Source of the DNA: an uncultured Treponema sp. | Lineage (GTDB): Bacteria > Spirochaetota > Spirochaetia > Treponematales > Treponemataceae | Direction: 5' to 3' | Assembly: GCA_937901865.1 (NCBI GenBank) | Contig: CALDID010000135.1 | Span: 1 to 9,793 of the forward strand | Length of the DNA: 9,793 nt | In this document: piece by piece, positions 1 to 6,728 of the stretch | Position numbering within the stretch: position 1 is the first letter of the stretch | Layout: each line of letters starts with the position of its first letter | The notes under the pieces: generated by a model | What the model was told of the DNA's origin: nothing | Seen by the model: only the letters and a program-made list of their open reading frames with translations | The model's database searches: none | Program-made: the position numbers and the translations under genes

Positions 1-471
1 TGTGCCAGCCGATACAGTTTTTGTAATCGTCTTTTCCTCAAGTTTATTACAAATACTCATTGTATCATTAGTATCGCTCCATTCAGCAAACTTGCAATCT
101 TTCTTGCTTGTATGCTGATAAGTATCAAACCAAATACCACGATAAGATACAGCGGCACCTGTTGGAGTTGCAGTAATCGACACAGTAGAATTATCCTGAG
201 CCACAGTCAAAATAAAGTATTGACAAGCTCTCATATTTTTATCATCACCTTTGCAGTTACCATTTGCTCCTATCACAAGTGCATTATTTGAATATGCAAT
301 AGAGCCTTTTTTAGAGTTGTTTACATCTCCGCAGAATTCCAAAGTTGTTTCAGACTCAGAATCACTTGCAATAGCAACAGAACCAACAGTTGTATCAGGG
401 TTTATTCCTGTTGAATCAAGAGTTGAAGTAGTGCCGTTATATGTTACACTTGGCGCACTCGTTAAACTCCA
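1..471 (-). repeat. Internal protein module, copy 2 (residues 576 onward, cut by window edge)
   Basis: This is the second copy of the module, from WSLTSAPSVTYNGT to the window edge, with the same YRGIWFDTYQHTS..DC signature. At DNA level it shares a perfect 28-bp stretch with copy 1 (168-195 equals 1449-1476) and a 30-bp stretch with one mismatch (431-460 against 1709-1738). This points to an internal duplication that is still fairly young or kept alike by gene conversion. Confidence 0.8.
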
Positions 472-2196
472 TTGTGCAAGGATAACAATTTCACCTACAG
501 TAATATCCAATGTTTGATTAAAATATCCTGCACAGCTAGCTGTTATTGTTACACTTCCTTTTTTTACACCTGTTAAAATCCAGTTTCCAGAGCTATCTTT
601 TTCTATTGTTGCCACACTTGTATCATTTACAGTAAGAACTGCATTTTCAACATCGCTTGTAATAGTGATTGAGCTTCCAACAGTTACAGTTTCTGCTGAA
701 GGAGTAAGAGTGATTGAAAGAGGCTTTACAGAAAGGCTTTTAGTAGTTTCGTTATACTTATTTGCTGTTAAGGTAAATATTACAGTCTTTGTTTCTGTAA
801 TGCCACAATTTGCCACACCTGTTACAGTGTAAACATCACCCGCAGAAGAACTTGAAGCTTTTTCAAATGTTGCATAAGTTGTGCTGTCCGCAGTTACAGT
901 TGCGCCTACAGGAAGAACTGTGAGTGTTGTAGAATTGTTATCACCACTTATAAAAATAGTATCAGAAGCAAGTGTTGCACTAGCAGTTGGTAAACTGAAC
1001 TCGTATGTAGTTGTGCTAGAAGCATAGCCGTCGGCTGTTGCAGTAACTTCGACTTCGCCTGCCGCCGTACCTGTGAGTATCCAAGAGTCTGAGCCTTTCG
1101 TAAGCGTTGCATAATCTTCGCCGTCCGTCAATACAAGTTTCGCATTCGCAGGGCTTGTCGTGATAGTAATAGCATTCTCTCTACCAATAAGAGCAGAGGT
1201 TGCGCTAGAAGTAACTGTAATAAGTTTCTCGTCCGTTGTTACCGTGATATTTGAGATATATACACTATTGATATAAATGTAGTATGTACCTTTATTTACA
1301 GTCTTTGTAACAGTTGTTTCTTCTGCTGTGTTATAAACACTCATTGTCGAAGATGTATCTGTCCAAGTATCAAATGTGCAATCATTAGAGCTTGTGTGCT
1401 GATGGTCATCGAACCACATACCACGATAAAGAGCTGCAGCTTCTGGCTTTGCAGTAATCGACACAGTAGAATTATCTGAAGCAACATTCAAAACAAGATA
1501 CTGAGCAGCTCTAATTGCCATTGTATCAACAGAAGCAGAACCATTCTTTCCTGTATAAAGCGCATTGTTTTTATATGAAATGCCACCTTTTGAGTTTGCT
1601 AAAGATGAATAGAACTGCAAAGTTGTCTGCGACTTAGAATCACTTGAGATATATACAGGAGTTGTATTATCGCTTGGAATAATTCCTGTTGAATCTAATG
1701 TAGATACAGTGCCGTTATATGTTACGCTTGGCGCACTCTTCATACTCCACACAGCCGCCGCTGGAAGAGTACCGCCGACTTTTACTTTGATTGTCGCGCT
1801 CACTCCGTCCGCAGTTGCGGTAACGGTTGCCGTTCCTGTGCCGACTGCGGTCAATGTTGCTGTTGCCTTTGCATACTCCTCAGCAGCACTTCTTGTCAAA
1901 GTTCCTGCCTCTACCGTTACAATGCTTGTGTCGCTTGATGTCCAAGTCGGTTCTGTAGAAGCATTATACGGCGAAAGAAGCACTGTAATTGCCTGCGTTT
2001 CCCCTACCGACAATTTGATATAGTCTTTGCCGTCTTCGTATACGTCCGTGTCCACTTCTGCACTTGTGGCGCGAGTTTCAATAACGTCGTCGTCTTCGCT
2101 TTCGAGCGCGTCGCCTAGCATAGAACAGCCCGTGAACACACTTGCAAAAAGCAATGCGCCCGCCGCAAATGCCCTCAATATATTTTTGTATTTCAT
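1..2196 (-). CDS. Large Ig-like (BIG2-type) repeat lipoprotein, 3' end outside window
   Basis: The frame is open from ATG at 2194-2196 to the window edge (732 codons, no stop), so only the N-terminal part is seen. The signal peptide ends in a lipobox (VFTGC, Cys24), followed by an acidic linker, which predicts a membrane-anchored surface or periplasmic lipoprotein. Residues about 53-142 form a BIG2-type Ig-like domain (KLSVGETQAITV, then WTSSDTSIVTV, then a GTATVTATADG end). Residues 150-321 are a module that returns at 576 onward. Between them are three further Ig-like units (about 322-400, 403-490, 492-570), two with a WILTG strand. A GGGGAG Shine-Dalgarno lies 11 bp before the ATG. Ig-like arrays usually hold out a binding or catalytic domain, which may lie beyond the edge. 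With acetylesterases nearby a carbohydrate-active or adhesive role is plausible, but no catalytic domain is visible. Confidence 0.9.
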   Translation of the reverse strand, partial: MKYKNILRAFAAGALLFASVFTGCSMLGDALESEDDDVIETRATSAEVDTDVYEDGKDYIKLSVGETQAITVLLSPYNASTEPTWTSSDTSIVTVEAGTLTRSAAEEYAKATATLTAVGTGTATVTATADGVSATIKVKVGGTLPAAAVWSMKSAPSVTYNGTVSTLDSTGIIPSDNTTPVYISSDSKSQTTLQFYSSLANSKGGISYKNNALYTGKNGSASVDTMAIRAAQYLVLNVASDNSTVSITAKPEAAALYRGMWFDDHQHTSSNDCTFDTWTDTSSTMSVYNTAEETTVTKTVNKGTYYIYINSVYISNITVTTDEKLITVTSSATSALIGRENAITITTSPANAKLVLTDGEDYATLTKGSDSWILTGTAAGEVEVTATADGYASSTTTYEFSLPTASATLASDTIFISGDNNSTTLTVLPVGATVTADSTTYATFEKASSSSAGDVYTVTGVANCGITETKTVIFTLTANKYNETTKSLSVKPLSITLTPSAETVTVGSSITITSDVENAVLTVNDTSVATIEKDSSGNWILTGVKKGSVTITASCAGYFNQTLDITVGEIVILAQWSLTSAPSVTYNGTTSTLDSTGINPDTTVGSVAIASDSESETTLEFCGDVNNSKKGSIAYSNNALVIGANGNCKGDDKNMRACQYFILTVAQDNSTVSITATPTGAAVSYRGIWFDTYQHTSKKDCKFAEWSDTNDTMSICNKLEEKTITKTVSAGT
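1234..1749 (-). repeat. Internal protein module, copy 1 (residues 150-321 of the Ig-like lipoprotein)
   Basis: This is the first copy of an approximately 170-residue module beginning WSMKSAPSVTYNGT and ending near GTYYIYINSVYISNITVTT. Its signature is YRGMWFDDHQHTS followed by DC and F..W.D. The beta-rich, Thr/Ser-rich composition suggests a beta-sandwich. I do not recognise it as a named family. About half of its residues match copy 2. Confidence 0.8.
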
Positions 2197-2232
2197 AAGC
2201 AAACTTTCTCCCCGCTTTTATCGCGGAATTCT

Positions 2233-2324
2233 TATCCAATCTTACAGGCGGTAAGGTGTACATCTTACTGCCTGTAACGTGTACATCTTACTGCCTGTAA
2301 GATTCATATCTTACCATTGATAAG
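2233..2324 (-). repeat. Tandem 23-bp hairpin array, 4 units
   Basis: There are four units with an exact 23-bp period, at 2233, 2256, 2279 and 2302. The middle two differ at one base. Each unit carries a small dyad CTTAC-N5-GTAAG (at 2241-2255, 2264-2278, 2287-2301, 2310-2324) followed by a spacer of about 8 nt. The unit at 2310-2324 has a C.A mismatch if read from the plus strand but a U.G pair in minus-strand RNA. Loops of neighbouring units are complementary (AGGC against GCCT), so units can also form one longer stem, 2241-2255 with 2264-2278. The array lies 37 bp before the start codon of the Ig-like lipoprotein. Confidence 0.8.
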
Positions 2325-2360
2325 CTGTACACTTTTTTTCTCAATGCCATCAGCGGCTCA

Positions 2361-2452
2361 CAAATCACCCTATGGGTGCAAATCACCCTGTGAGTGCAAA
2401 ACACGCTATGCGTGCAAAGCCGCCTGTGGCTCTACAAATCAGCCTGTGGCTG
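2361..2452 (-). repeat. Tandem 18-bp hairpin array, 5 units, abutting a stop codon
   Basis: The units start at 2361, 2379, 2397, 2415 (20 bp, degenerate) and 2435. Each is a CAAAN linker plus a 5-bp stem with a 3-nt loop. Plus-strand stems are CACCC/GGGTG, CACCC/GAGTG, CACGC/GCGTG, a weak CC/GG-type unit, and CAGCC/GGCTG. Stem bases change in pairs between units while the linker and loop stay similar. The array begins at the first base after the TAA of the barrel gene (2453-2455). A possible further degenerate unit lies at 2343-2360. No T-tract follows, so it does not look like a single ordinary terminator. Confidence 0.8.
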
Positions 2453-3946
2453 TTAGAGAGAGACCTTCATATACATTGGAACAGTTACAACCACAGTTCC
2501 TGGGTAAACTGTTGCAGCATCTGTTGAGTTCTTGTTGTTGTTGAGCCAAATGTTCTTTCCCTCGTCCTCGCTAGAGAAGTTCTGGAACAAGCAGTTCAAG
2601 CCCAAGTTAAGAGCTGTACCCTTTGCAATGTTGAAGCAAACGCCAGCTTCTGCACCAATAGCAGACACCTGCATCATATCTTTGTCGCCCTTTGAGTTGC
2701 GGTTATTCAAGTTCACACATCGGAAACCTGTATCAAAGTCGAGTGTGATGAGGTCTGAAAGGTCATAGCTTGCTGAAAGACCTGCATTGAATCCGATAAA
2801 ATCATCAATGTCTGTATCATTTGCCTTTGCATACTCTTTGATATAATCGCTCTGTGCAATCATAGAAAGATTACCGTTAAAGCCGATTCTGAAATTATCT
2901 GCAAGTTCATAAATTGCGCGGAGGTCGATTGCGTGGAAGCCAAGCATATCGCTGTTTCCGTCCTCGTCTTCCATTCCCACGAATGTCGCGGCAAACATAT
3001 AATCTGCATACAACTTCAAGTTATAGAAGTAATCGCTAGAAACTGCGAGCATAGCCTGCAAGTCGCTTCCTGCACTCTGCAAAAGCGCATCGCCGTCTGT
3101 GTAGATACCAGAAACAATATCGCTCATCTTGAACGTTAACGCAGCTTTGAATACGTCCTGCATAGTGTAGTTAGCCTGCAAGTTGAAGTTTGTGAATGTC
3201 TTTTCACCGAAATAGTTGTTCACATAACTCGCCTGCTCACTCCAAGCAGAACCGAATGTCTGCACAAAGCGGAAAAGCCACTCATCGCCGAGCGCATACT
3301 CCAAGCCGTAGCCGCCGCGATTGCCGAAATACGTTGTGTCATAATCGATACACGCGCCTGCATTGTTTGCGTCGTAGAAATACCAGTTGTTACTCTCAAG
3401 GTCGAGTGAAACTTGAGTATTCACATTTGCCTTAGCTGTTGAAGCAATACGGCTGTTCTCGTGGCGTAAGAATCCCTCTTCTCTCAAGAAAAGGCTCATT
3501 ACCTGCGGGTCAAAGCCTGGCTGATACTGTGCCGCATAGCTGTTGAAGTGATAGCCTGCTGTTGCGTCGGTGATGATGTCTACCACAGGATATGCGTCAA
3601 AGCGACCTGCGATGAGCTTCAAATTGCCGAAAGTGATATAGCCATTGTAAAGGCGCATACCCAACTCTTTGCTCATAACCTTGAACCGAGCTTCAACGCC
3701 AGCTCTTGCACCGTCTGCCTTGAATGTCATAAAGTCGTAGCAGCCGCGAGATGTATACTGTGCGCCGACCTTGTTGTTAAAATAATCATCTGCAAAGAAA
3801 AGACCGTCATCAACTTCTGCATCGTTGTCTGTCTGTGCATACGTCAAAAGGTTTGTGCCATAACGTGAAGAAATGTTCACGCTTGCCGCATAAGTGCTTG
3901 TTGCTAAAAGTGTTGCAGCTACTGCCGCTCCGAATATCTTTTTCAT
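2453..3946 (-). CDS. Predicted outer-membrane beta-barrel (porin-like) protein, second of a pair
   Basis: This is a 497-residue protein with a type I signal peptide (MKKIFGAAVAATLLATSTYA, cleavage near residue 20) and no lipobox. The rest consists of alternating polar/apolar, aromatic-rich beta-strand segments, ending in a barrel-like C-terminal strand (VTVPMYMKVSL). It shares blocks with the upstream gene's product (YFNN/FNDDY near the N-terminus, GNLKLIAGRFD against GKLHVAFAGN, FNLQANYT against GNLQANWT, the terminal VP strand), so the two are paralogues. I chose ATG 3944-3946. An in-frame ATG at 3953-3955 is only 2 nt from the GAGAGG Shine-Dalgarno and would put three extra residues before the MKK. 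The gap to the upstream stop is about 20 bp, so the pair is co-transcribed and perhaps translationally coupled. The barrel family is not recognised; a porin or surface antigen role is inferred. Confidence 0.85.
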   Translation of the reverse strand: MKKIFGAAVAATLLATSTYAASVNISSRYGTNLLTYAQTDNDAEVDDGLFFADDYFNNKVGAQYTSRGCYDFMTFKADGARAGVEARFKVMSKELGMRLYNGYITFGNLKLIAGRFDAYPVVDIITDATAGYHFNSYAAQYQPGFDPQVMSLFLREEGFLRHENSRIASTAKANVNTQVSLDLESNNWYFYDANNAGACIDYDTTYFGNRGGYGLEYALGDEWLFRFVQTFGSAWSEQASYVNNYFGEKTFTNFNLQANYTMQDVFKAALTFKMSDIVSGIYTDGDALLQSAGSDLQAMLAVSSDYFYNLKLYADYMFAATFVGMEDEDGNSDMLGFHAIDLRAIYELADNFRIGFNGNLSMIAQSDYIKEYAKANDTDIDDFIGFNAGLSASYDLSDLITLDFDTGFRCVNLNNRNSKGDKDMMQVSAIGAEAGVCFNIAKGTALNLGLNCLFQNFSSEDEGKNIWLNNNKNSTDAATVYPGTVVVTVPMYMKVSL

Positions 3947-3965
3947 AATTCTCATAGCCTCTCGT

Positions 3966-5408
3966 TTACAATGTGATGTTGAAAGTTACAGGAACTTGTA
4001 TAGTGAATGTGTGTGGGTATGTGTACGCATACACTCTTGCTGTTGTGTTAGCCCACAAAGCTCTTGGTTCGTCTGAAAAGTTCTCAAAGCCCATATCTAA
4101 GCCTACTGTGAGATTACAGCTTCTCTGCGGTGTGAATGTTACTGTTGGAGTGAGGTATATTGCACTTTCTGCCTTGCCCTCTGTTTCGCTGTTCATATTG
4201 TAGCAGCGGAATGTGAACGGTACATTCATACTCATTGTGTCGCTCAATTTTTTGCCTGCGCTCAAAGTAACGATGTCGCCAAGATATGGAGCCCACCCGT
4301 ATTTGTTCGCATTAGAAAGAGCTTTAGAATACTCGCTCAAGAAAATAAGTGTTGCTTGATTTGTAAGTGTGAATGTCCAATCAGTCCATTTGTAGCTTGC
4401 AGCAGCGTTTACACCATATCCCCAATATGCTGTTGAGAATGTGTCGCTTGTGTCAAACAATCCGTCTTTGTTATCGTCTGTAGCCGCTGTGCTTGTAAGA
4501 TTGCCGCCGAGGTTTTTGCCCATTGCAGAAAGACCGAGCGCAAATCGCCAATCTTTCACCGCTGATGTAGAAAATGCTGCACAGATTCCGATGTCAATTC
4601 CTTTTGTTTGGTTTGCATCATCGGTATCGCTAGATGCACTATACCACGTTGTCAACCCTTCTGTTTTGAATGTAAGTGAAGCCTTTGTTTTTTTATCGTT
4701 GCTTGTCCAGTTTGCCTGTAAATTGCCGTCCACAAAGTTCCGCCAACCGAAGTAGTTATCGTTTGTCTTCGTAGAAGTGCGGTCATTGATTAAGACAGCT
4801 TTGAATAATAAATCACCCCCCCCCCGTATTGTTACTGGATATGAGAGTCCGAACTCGTGTCCGCCGTCTTTGTTTGCCAAAGGCACACCCGCATTTGTCA
4901 TATTGTATCCGTTGTAGGTGTAGTTGTCATACGCTCGGTTTGTACGTCTACTATCTGGTGCATTACCGTCTAACACTTCCCACTGATACAAAGATTCTGT
5001 GTAATACCACAAGCCATACAACTCACCGCCAACGTGGTCAGTTACATCTCCAAAGCCGCCCAAACCGTTTCCAGCAAATGCAACGTGCAGTTTACCGATG
5101 TCCCAATATCCTGCATATCCGTTTGAAGTTGCTGTGTTTCTGTTGAGTTTAAAGCTCATGCTTGCACCGTAGTTATCACCCTTCACAGAAAAACCAGAAT
5201 AACGGTTCTTTGAGTAATCATCGTTAAACCACCCCAGTCCCGTCTGTGAACCTAGCGTATCGCCCACTTCTTCCTGCTTGTCAGTGTCAGCAGTGCGATA
5301 TGTTACGATGTCTTGTCCTTGCAGGATTGTAACGCCAGTTCTTAAATCAGCGTATGCAATACCGCTCAGAAATGCCGCTATCGCAGCAGCACTTACGACT
5401 TTCTTCAT
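3966..5408 (-). CDS. Predicted outer-membrane beta-barrel protein with in-frame poly-G tract
   Basis: This is a 480-residue protein with a signal peptide (MKKVVSAAAIAAFLSGIAYA, cleavage AYA|D after residue 20). A long beta-rich region follows, dense in Tyr, Trp, Gly, Asn and Asp, with C-terminal strand IQVPVTFNITL typical of a barrel end. It is a paralogue of the following gene's product. Start ATG 5406-5408 has AAGGAG 10 nt upstream. Residues 195-198 (RGGG) are encoded across ten consecutive G (4816-4825 on the plus strand as C). With ten G the frame is open; with eleven the next codon is TGA, and with nine a TAA comes after eight codons. It is the first gene of the barrel pair, so switching it could also affect its partner through polarity. 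The function is probably that of a porin or variable surface protein; the family is not recognised. Confidence 0.87.
   Translation of the reverse strand: MKKVVSAAAIAAFLSGIAYADLRTGVTILQGQDIVTYRTADTDKQEEVGDTLGSQTGLGWFNDDYSKNRYSGFSVKGDNYGASMSFKLNRNTATSNGYAGYWDIGKLHVAFAGNGLGGFGDVTDHVGGELYGLWYYTESLYQWEVLDGNAPDSRRTNRAYDNYTYNGYNMTNAGVPLANKDGGHEFGLSYPVTIRGGGDLLFKAVLINDRTSTKTNDNYFGWRNFVDGNLQANWTSNDKKTKASLTFKTEGLTTWYSASSDTDDANQTKGIDIGICAAFSTSAVKDWRFALGLSAMGKNLGGNLTSTAATDDNKDGLFDTSDTFSTAYWGYGVNAAASYKWTDWTFTLTNQATLIFLSEYSKALSNANKYGWAPYLGDIVTLSAGKKLSDTMSMNVPFTFRCYNMNSETEGKAESAIYLTPTVTFTPQRSCNLTVGLDMGFENFSDEPRALWANTTARVYAYTYPHTFTIQVPVTFNITL
4816..4825 (-). repeat. In-frame homopolymeric G10 tract (candidate phase-variation site)
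   Basis: Ten consecutive C on the plus strand are ten G in the coding strand of the barrel gene. Poly-G runs of this length are prone to slipped-strand mispairing. In Treponema pallidum, poly-G tracts are known to vary in length near surface-protein genes such as the tpr family. The tract length here keeps the gene open. Confidence 0.9.
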
Positions 5409-5440
5409 AAGTTCATTTCTCCTTATGTCAAAATTTACTT

Positions 5441-5452
5441 TTGCTATAGCAA
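5441..5452. promoter_or_regulatory. 12-bp perfect palindrome upstream of the barrel operon
   Basis: TTGCTATAGCAA is a perfect palindrome lying 33 bp before the first barrel start codon and 17 bp before its Shine-Dalgarno. Its position would suit a repressor or activator site near a promoter. I could not place a convincing -35/-10 pair here, so the role is a guess. Confidence 0.3.
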
Positions 5453-5620
5453 TTCTATAATCAACCCGAATTCCGTTTCTCGCCTAGACAAATTCGTCAA
5501 ATGTCTGTCTTAAAACGTCTTTATCCTGTAACCTTTGAATTTTTGCTAAAAATCTCCATTTTATCTAAACAAGATTTTTATACTATAAATCTGTTTTTGT
5601 GCTATGTTTATATTTCATTC
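5453..5620. other. AT-rich leader without recognisable gene
   Basis: This stretch between the palindrome and the 23-bp repeat array is AT-rich. I see no convincing ORF with a ribosome binding site, no RNA gene and no clear promoter pair. It presumably carries the promoter and leader of the barrel operon. Confidence 0.5.
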
Positions 5621-5746
5621 AATTCGCTCTTTAGCGCACACTATAGACCGACCAATCCGTACGCTCAACAGCCCCTCATCGCTACGCTAAAGAGCAAGCA
5701 ATCGCTACAGTAAAGAGCAATTAAACCGTACGCTAAAGAGCGAATT
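5621..5746. repeat. 16-bp perfect inverted repeat bracketing the 23-bp array
   Basis: AATTCGCTCTTTAGCG at 5621-5636 is the exact reverse complement of 5731-5746, the last array unit. An inverted unit therefore stands at one end of the array, and the whole block could fold as one long hairpin or record an inversion of a unit. Confidence 0.8.
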
Positions 5747-5749
5747 CAC
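5635..5749. repeat. Tandem 23-bp repeat array, 5 units
   Basis: The units start at 5635, 5658, 5681, 5704 and 5727, exactly 23 bp apart. The core is roughly CGTACGCTAAAGAGC, best kept at 5681 and 5727 and most diverged at 5635. The best unit contains a short dyad (CGCT-AAAG-AGCG). The array lies between the Rpn gene's terminator and the leader of the barrel operon. Its sequence is unrelated to the 2233-2324 array, although the period is the same. Confidence 0.75.
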
Positions 5750-5750
5750 T

Positions 5751-5788
5751 AAAAATAAAAAAGAGTGCCCGATTTCTCTAGCACTCTT
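5751..5788 (-). terminator. Rho-independent terminator after the Rpn-family gene
   Basis: AAGAGTGC (5761-5768) pairs with GCACTCTT (5781-5788) around a 12-nt loop. In minus-strand RNA the stem is followed by a U-rich run (TTTTTATTTTT from 5761 down). It lies about 20 bp past the stop codon of the nuclease gene. Confidence 0.85.
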
Positions 5789-5809
5789 ATTCAACACGCA
5801 TATATAATT

Positions 5810-6634
5810 TTAGCTATTTATATTTTGCCCCACTCGACTGCGTATCATATTCATTTGCCGCTTATCAAATTGAAATATCGACTGCACTTTCTCCTCCGAC
5901 ATCTCTCCCAGTGTAATAAGCCGTGTCGCCATATCTATTTGACCTTGCTGCCACCCTTCTTCACGATATTCTTCTCTCAGTTCGTCTAAAACACCCATTC
6001 TCTCCTCCTCACTGCCTTTCAGCATACTCACTTTTTCTGCAAGAATCTCGTTTCTCATCTCCCTCGAATCTGTGCAAGAAAAATCGTGCATTAAATCTCC
6101 TATCGCATCATTTCCGCGATACTCACCATTCACATAAACAATATGTGAGTCATCATTAAACAGCTCTGCTCCGTTTATATGCCGCTCTACAACATACAAC
6201 GGTAAGCCCTGCTTGTATAAATCGTGTTCAGTAATAAATATGACGTAACTGTCAGGCAGGTTGTCAGATTTATCGCCCGCCACCGTTTCGTCAGCGTCCA
6301 TCAAAGCACTGTTCAATCTAGCTCTTTTAGGCTTTGCGCCTTCGCTCGCCCTTTGTATCTCTATGTCATACGGGCTACCTGCGCTATCCCTTGCAAACAC
6401 GTCAAGGCGAACTGAACGACCGCGTAGATTTTTTATTACTTTCTGTCCAACAACCTTTATCACTTTCAAATCAGGCTTTGACAGTATTATCCGCAAAATA
6501 AACTCCGTGCGAACTGTGTCCCCGTCAAAGAATATCGTCATAAAGTCGTCGTCTATCAACCGCAGCTGCCCTATCCTCTCCAAATCACGCTGTAACTTTT
6601 CTTCTCGTGTTAAGTTTTTCTTGCTTTCGCTCAT
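5810..6634 (-). CDS. Rpn-family PD-(D/E)XK nuclease / putative transposase
   Basis: The 274-residue cytoplasmic protein has no signal peptide. It has the layout of the PDDEXK_2 / Rpn 'recombination-promoting nuclease' family. The N-terminal LIDDDFMTIFF and the helix TEFILRIIL (residues 43-51) come first, then the core VRLDVFARD (Asp78), then YDIEIQR, giving the D...ExQ nuclease signature (Asp78, Glu92, Gln94), and then the KRARLNSALMD helix. The C-terminal half has the usual acidic, coiled EEYREEGWQQG tail. Family members cut DNA and have been linked to RecA-independent recombination; they are numerous in Treponema genomes. Length is close to the family norm and the motifs are intact, so it is probably active. 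A short AAGG lies just before ATG 6632-6634. The gene sits alone between two terminators, and I see no terminal inverted repeats of a classical insertion sequence. Confidence 0.88.
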   Translation of the reverse strand: MSESKKNLTREEKLQRDLERIGQLRLIDDDFMTIFFDGDTVRTEFILRIILSKPDLKVIKVVGQKVIKNLRGRSVRLDVFARDSAGSPYDIEIQRASEGAKPKRARLNSALMDADETVAGDKSDNLPDSYVIFITEHDLYKQGLPLYVVERHINGAELFNDDSHIVYVNGEYRGNDAIGDLMHDFSCTDSREMRNEILAEKVSMLKGSEEERMGVLDELREEYREEGWQQGQIDMATRLITLGEMSEEKVQSIFQFDKRQMNMIRSRVGQNINS

Positions 6635-6653
6635 ACACCTTTTATTTTAATGC

Positions 6654-6685
6654 AAAAACGCCCTCTAGTAAACTACCAAAGGGCG
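6654..6685 (-). terminator. Rho-independent terminator of the acetylesterase operon
   Basis: AGGGCG (6680-6685) and CGCCCT (6659-6664) form a GC-rich 6-bp stem with a 15-nt loop. In minus-strand RNA five U follow (A-run 6654-6658 on the plus strand). It lies about 45 bp after the stop of the second acetylesterase and just before the Rpn gene's start region. Confidence 0.8.
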
Positions 6686-6728
6686 CGAAGGAGTGTGTTA
6701 TTTGTATAGCTATGAATCTGCTAAACAA

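Noticed and set aside
2317..2544. Plus-strand ORF across the 18-bp array, giving a Cys-rich six-residue periodic peptide
   Set aside because: The periodicity follows from the 18-bp repeat. The array varies in a way that keeps stem pairing, no ribosome binding site was found, and the ORF runs into the antisense of the barrel gene.
3953..3955. Earlier ATG as start of the second barrel protein
   Set aside because: The Shine-Dalgarno would be 2 nt away, and the signal peptide reads naturally from MKKIFG at 3946. The difference is only three residues and remains possible.
5405..5416. Three-codon upstream ORF (ATG AAC TTA TGA) overlapping the start of the first barrel gene
   Set aside because: Its ATG is only 2 nt from the AAGGAG, too close for good initiation, and such a tiny ORF is likely to arise by chance.
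5635..5749. CRISPR-like array
   Set aside because: The units are contiguous with 23-bp period and no unique spacers, and no cas gene is present. The same holds for 2233-2324 and 2361-2452.
5621..5788. Insertion-sequence end next to the Rpn-family gene
   Set aside because: The 16-bp inverted repeat lies entirely on one side of the gene and belongs to the repeat array. No matching terminal repeat or target duplication is seen on the other side.
6261..6650. Plus-strand ORFs over the nuclease, esterase and barrel genes
   Set aside because: They are antisense shadows of well-supported minus-strand genes, without family motifs or ribosome binding sites.
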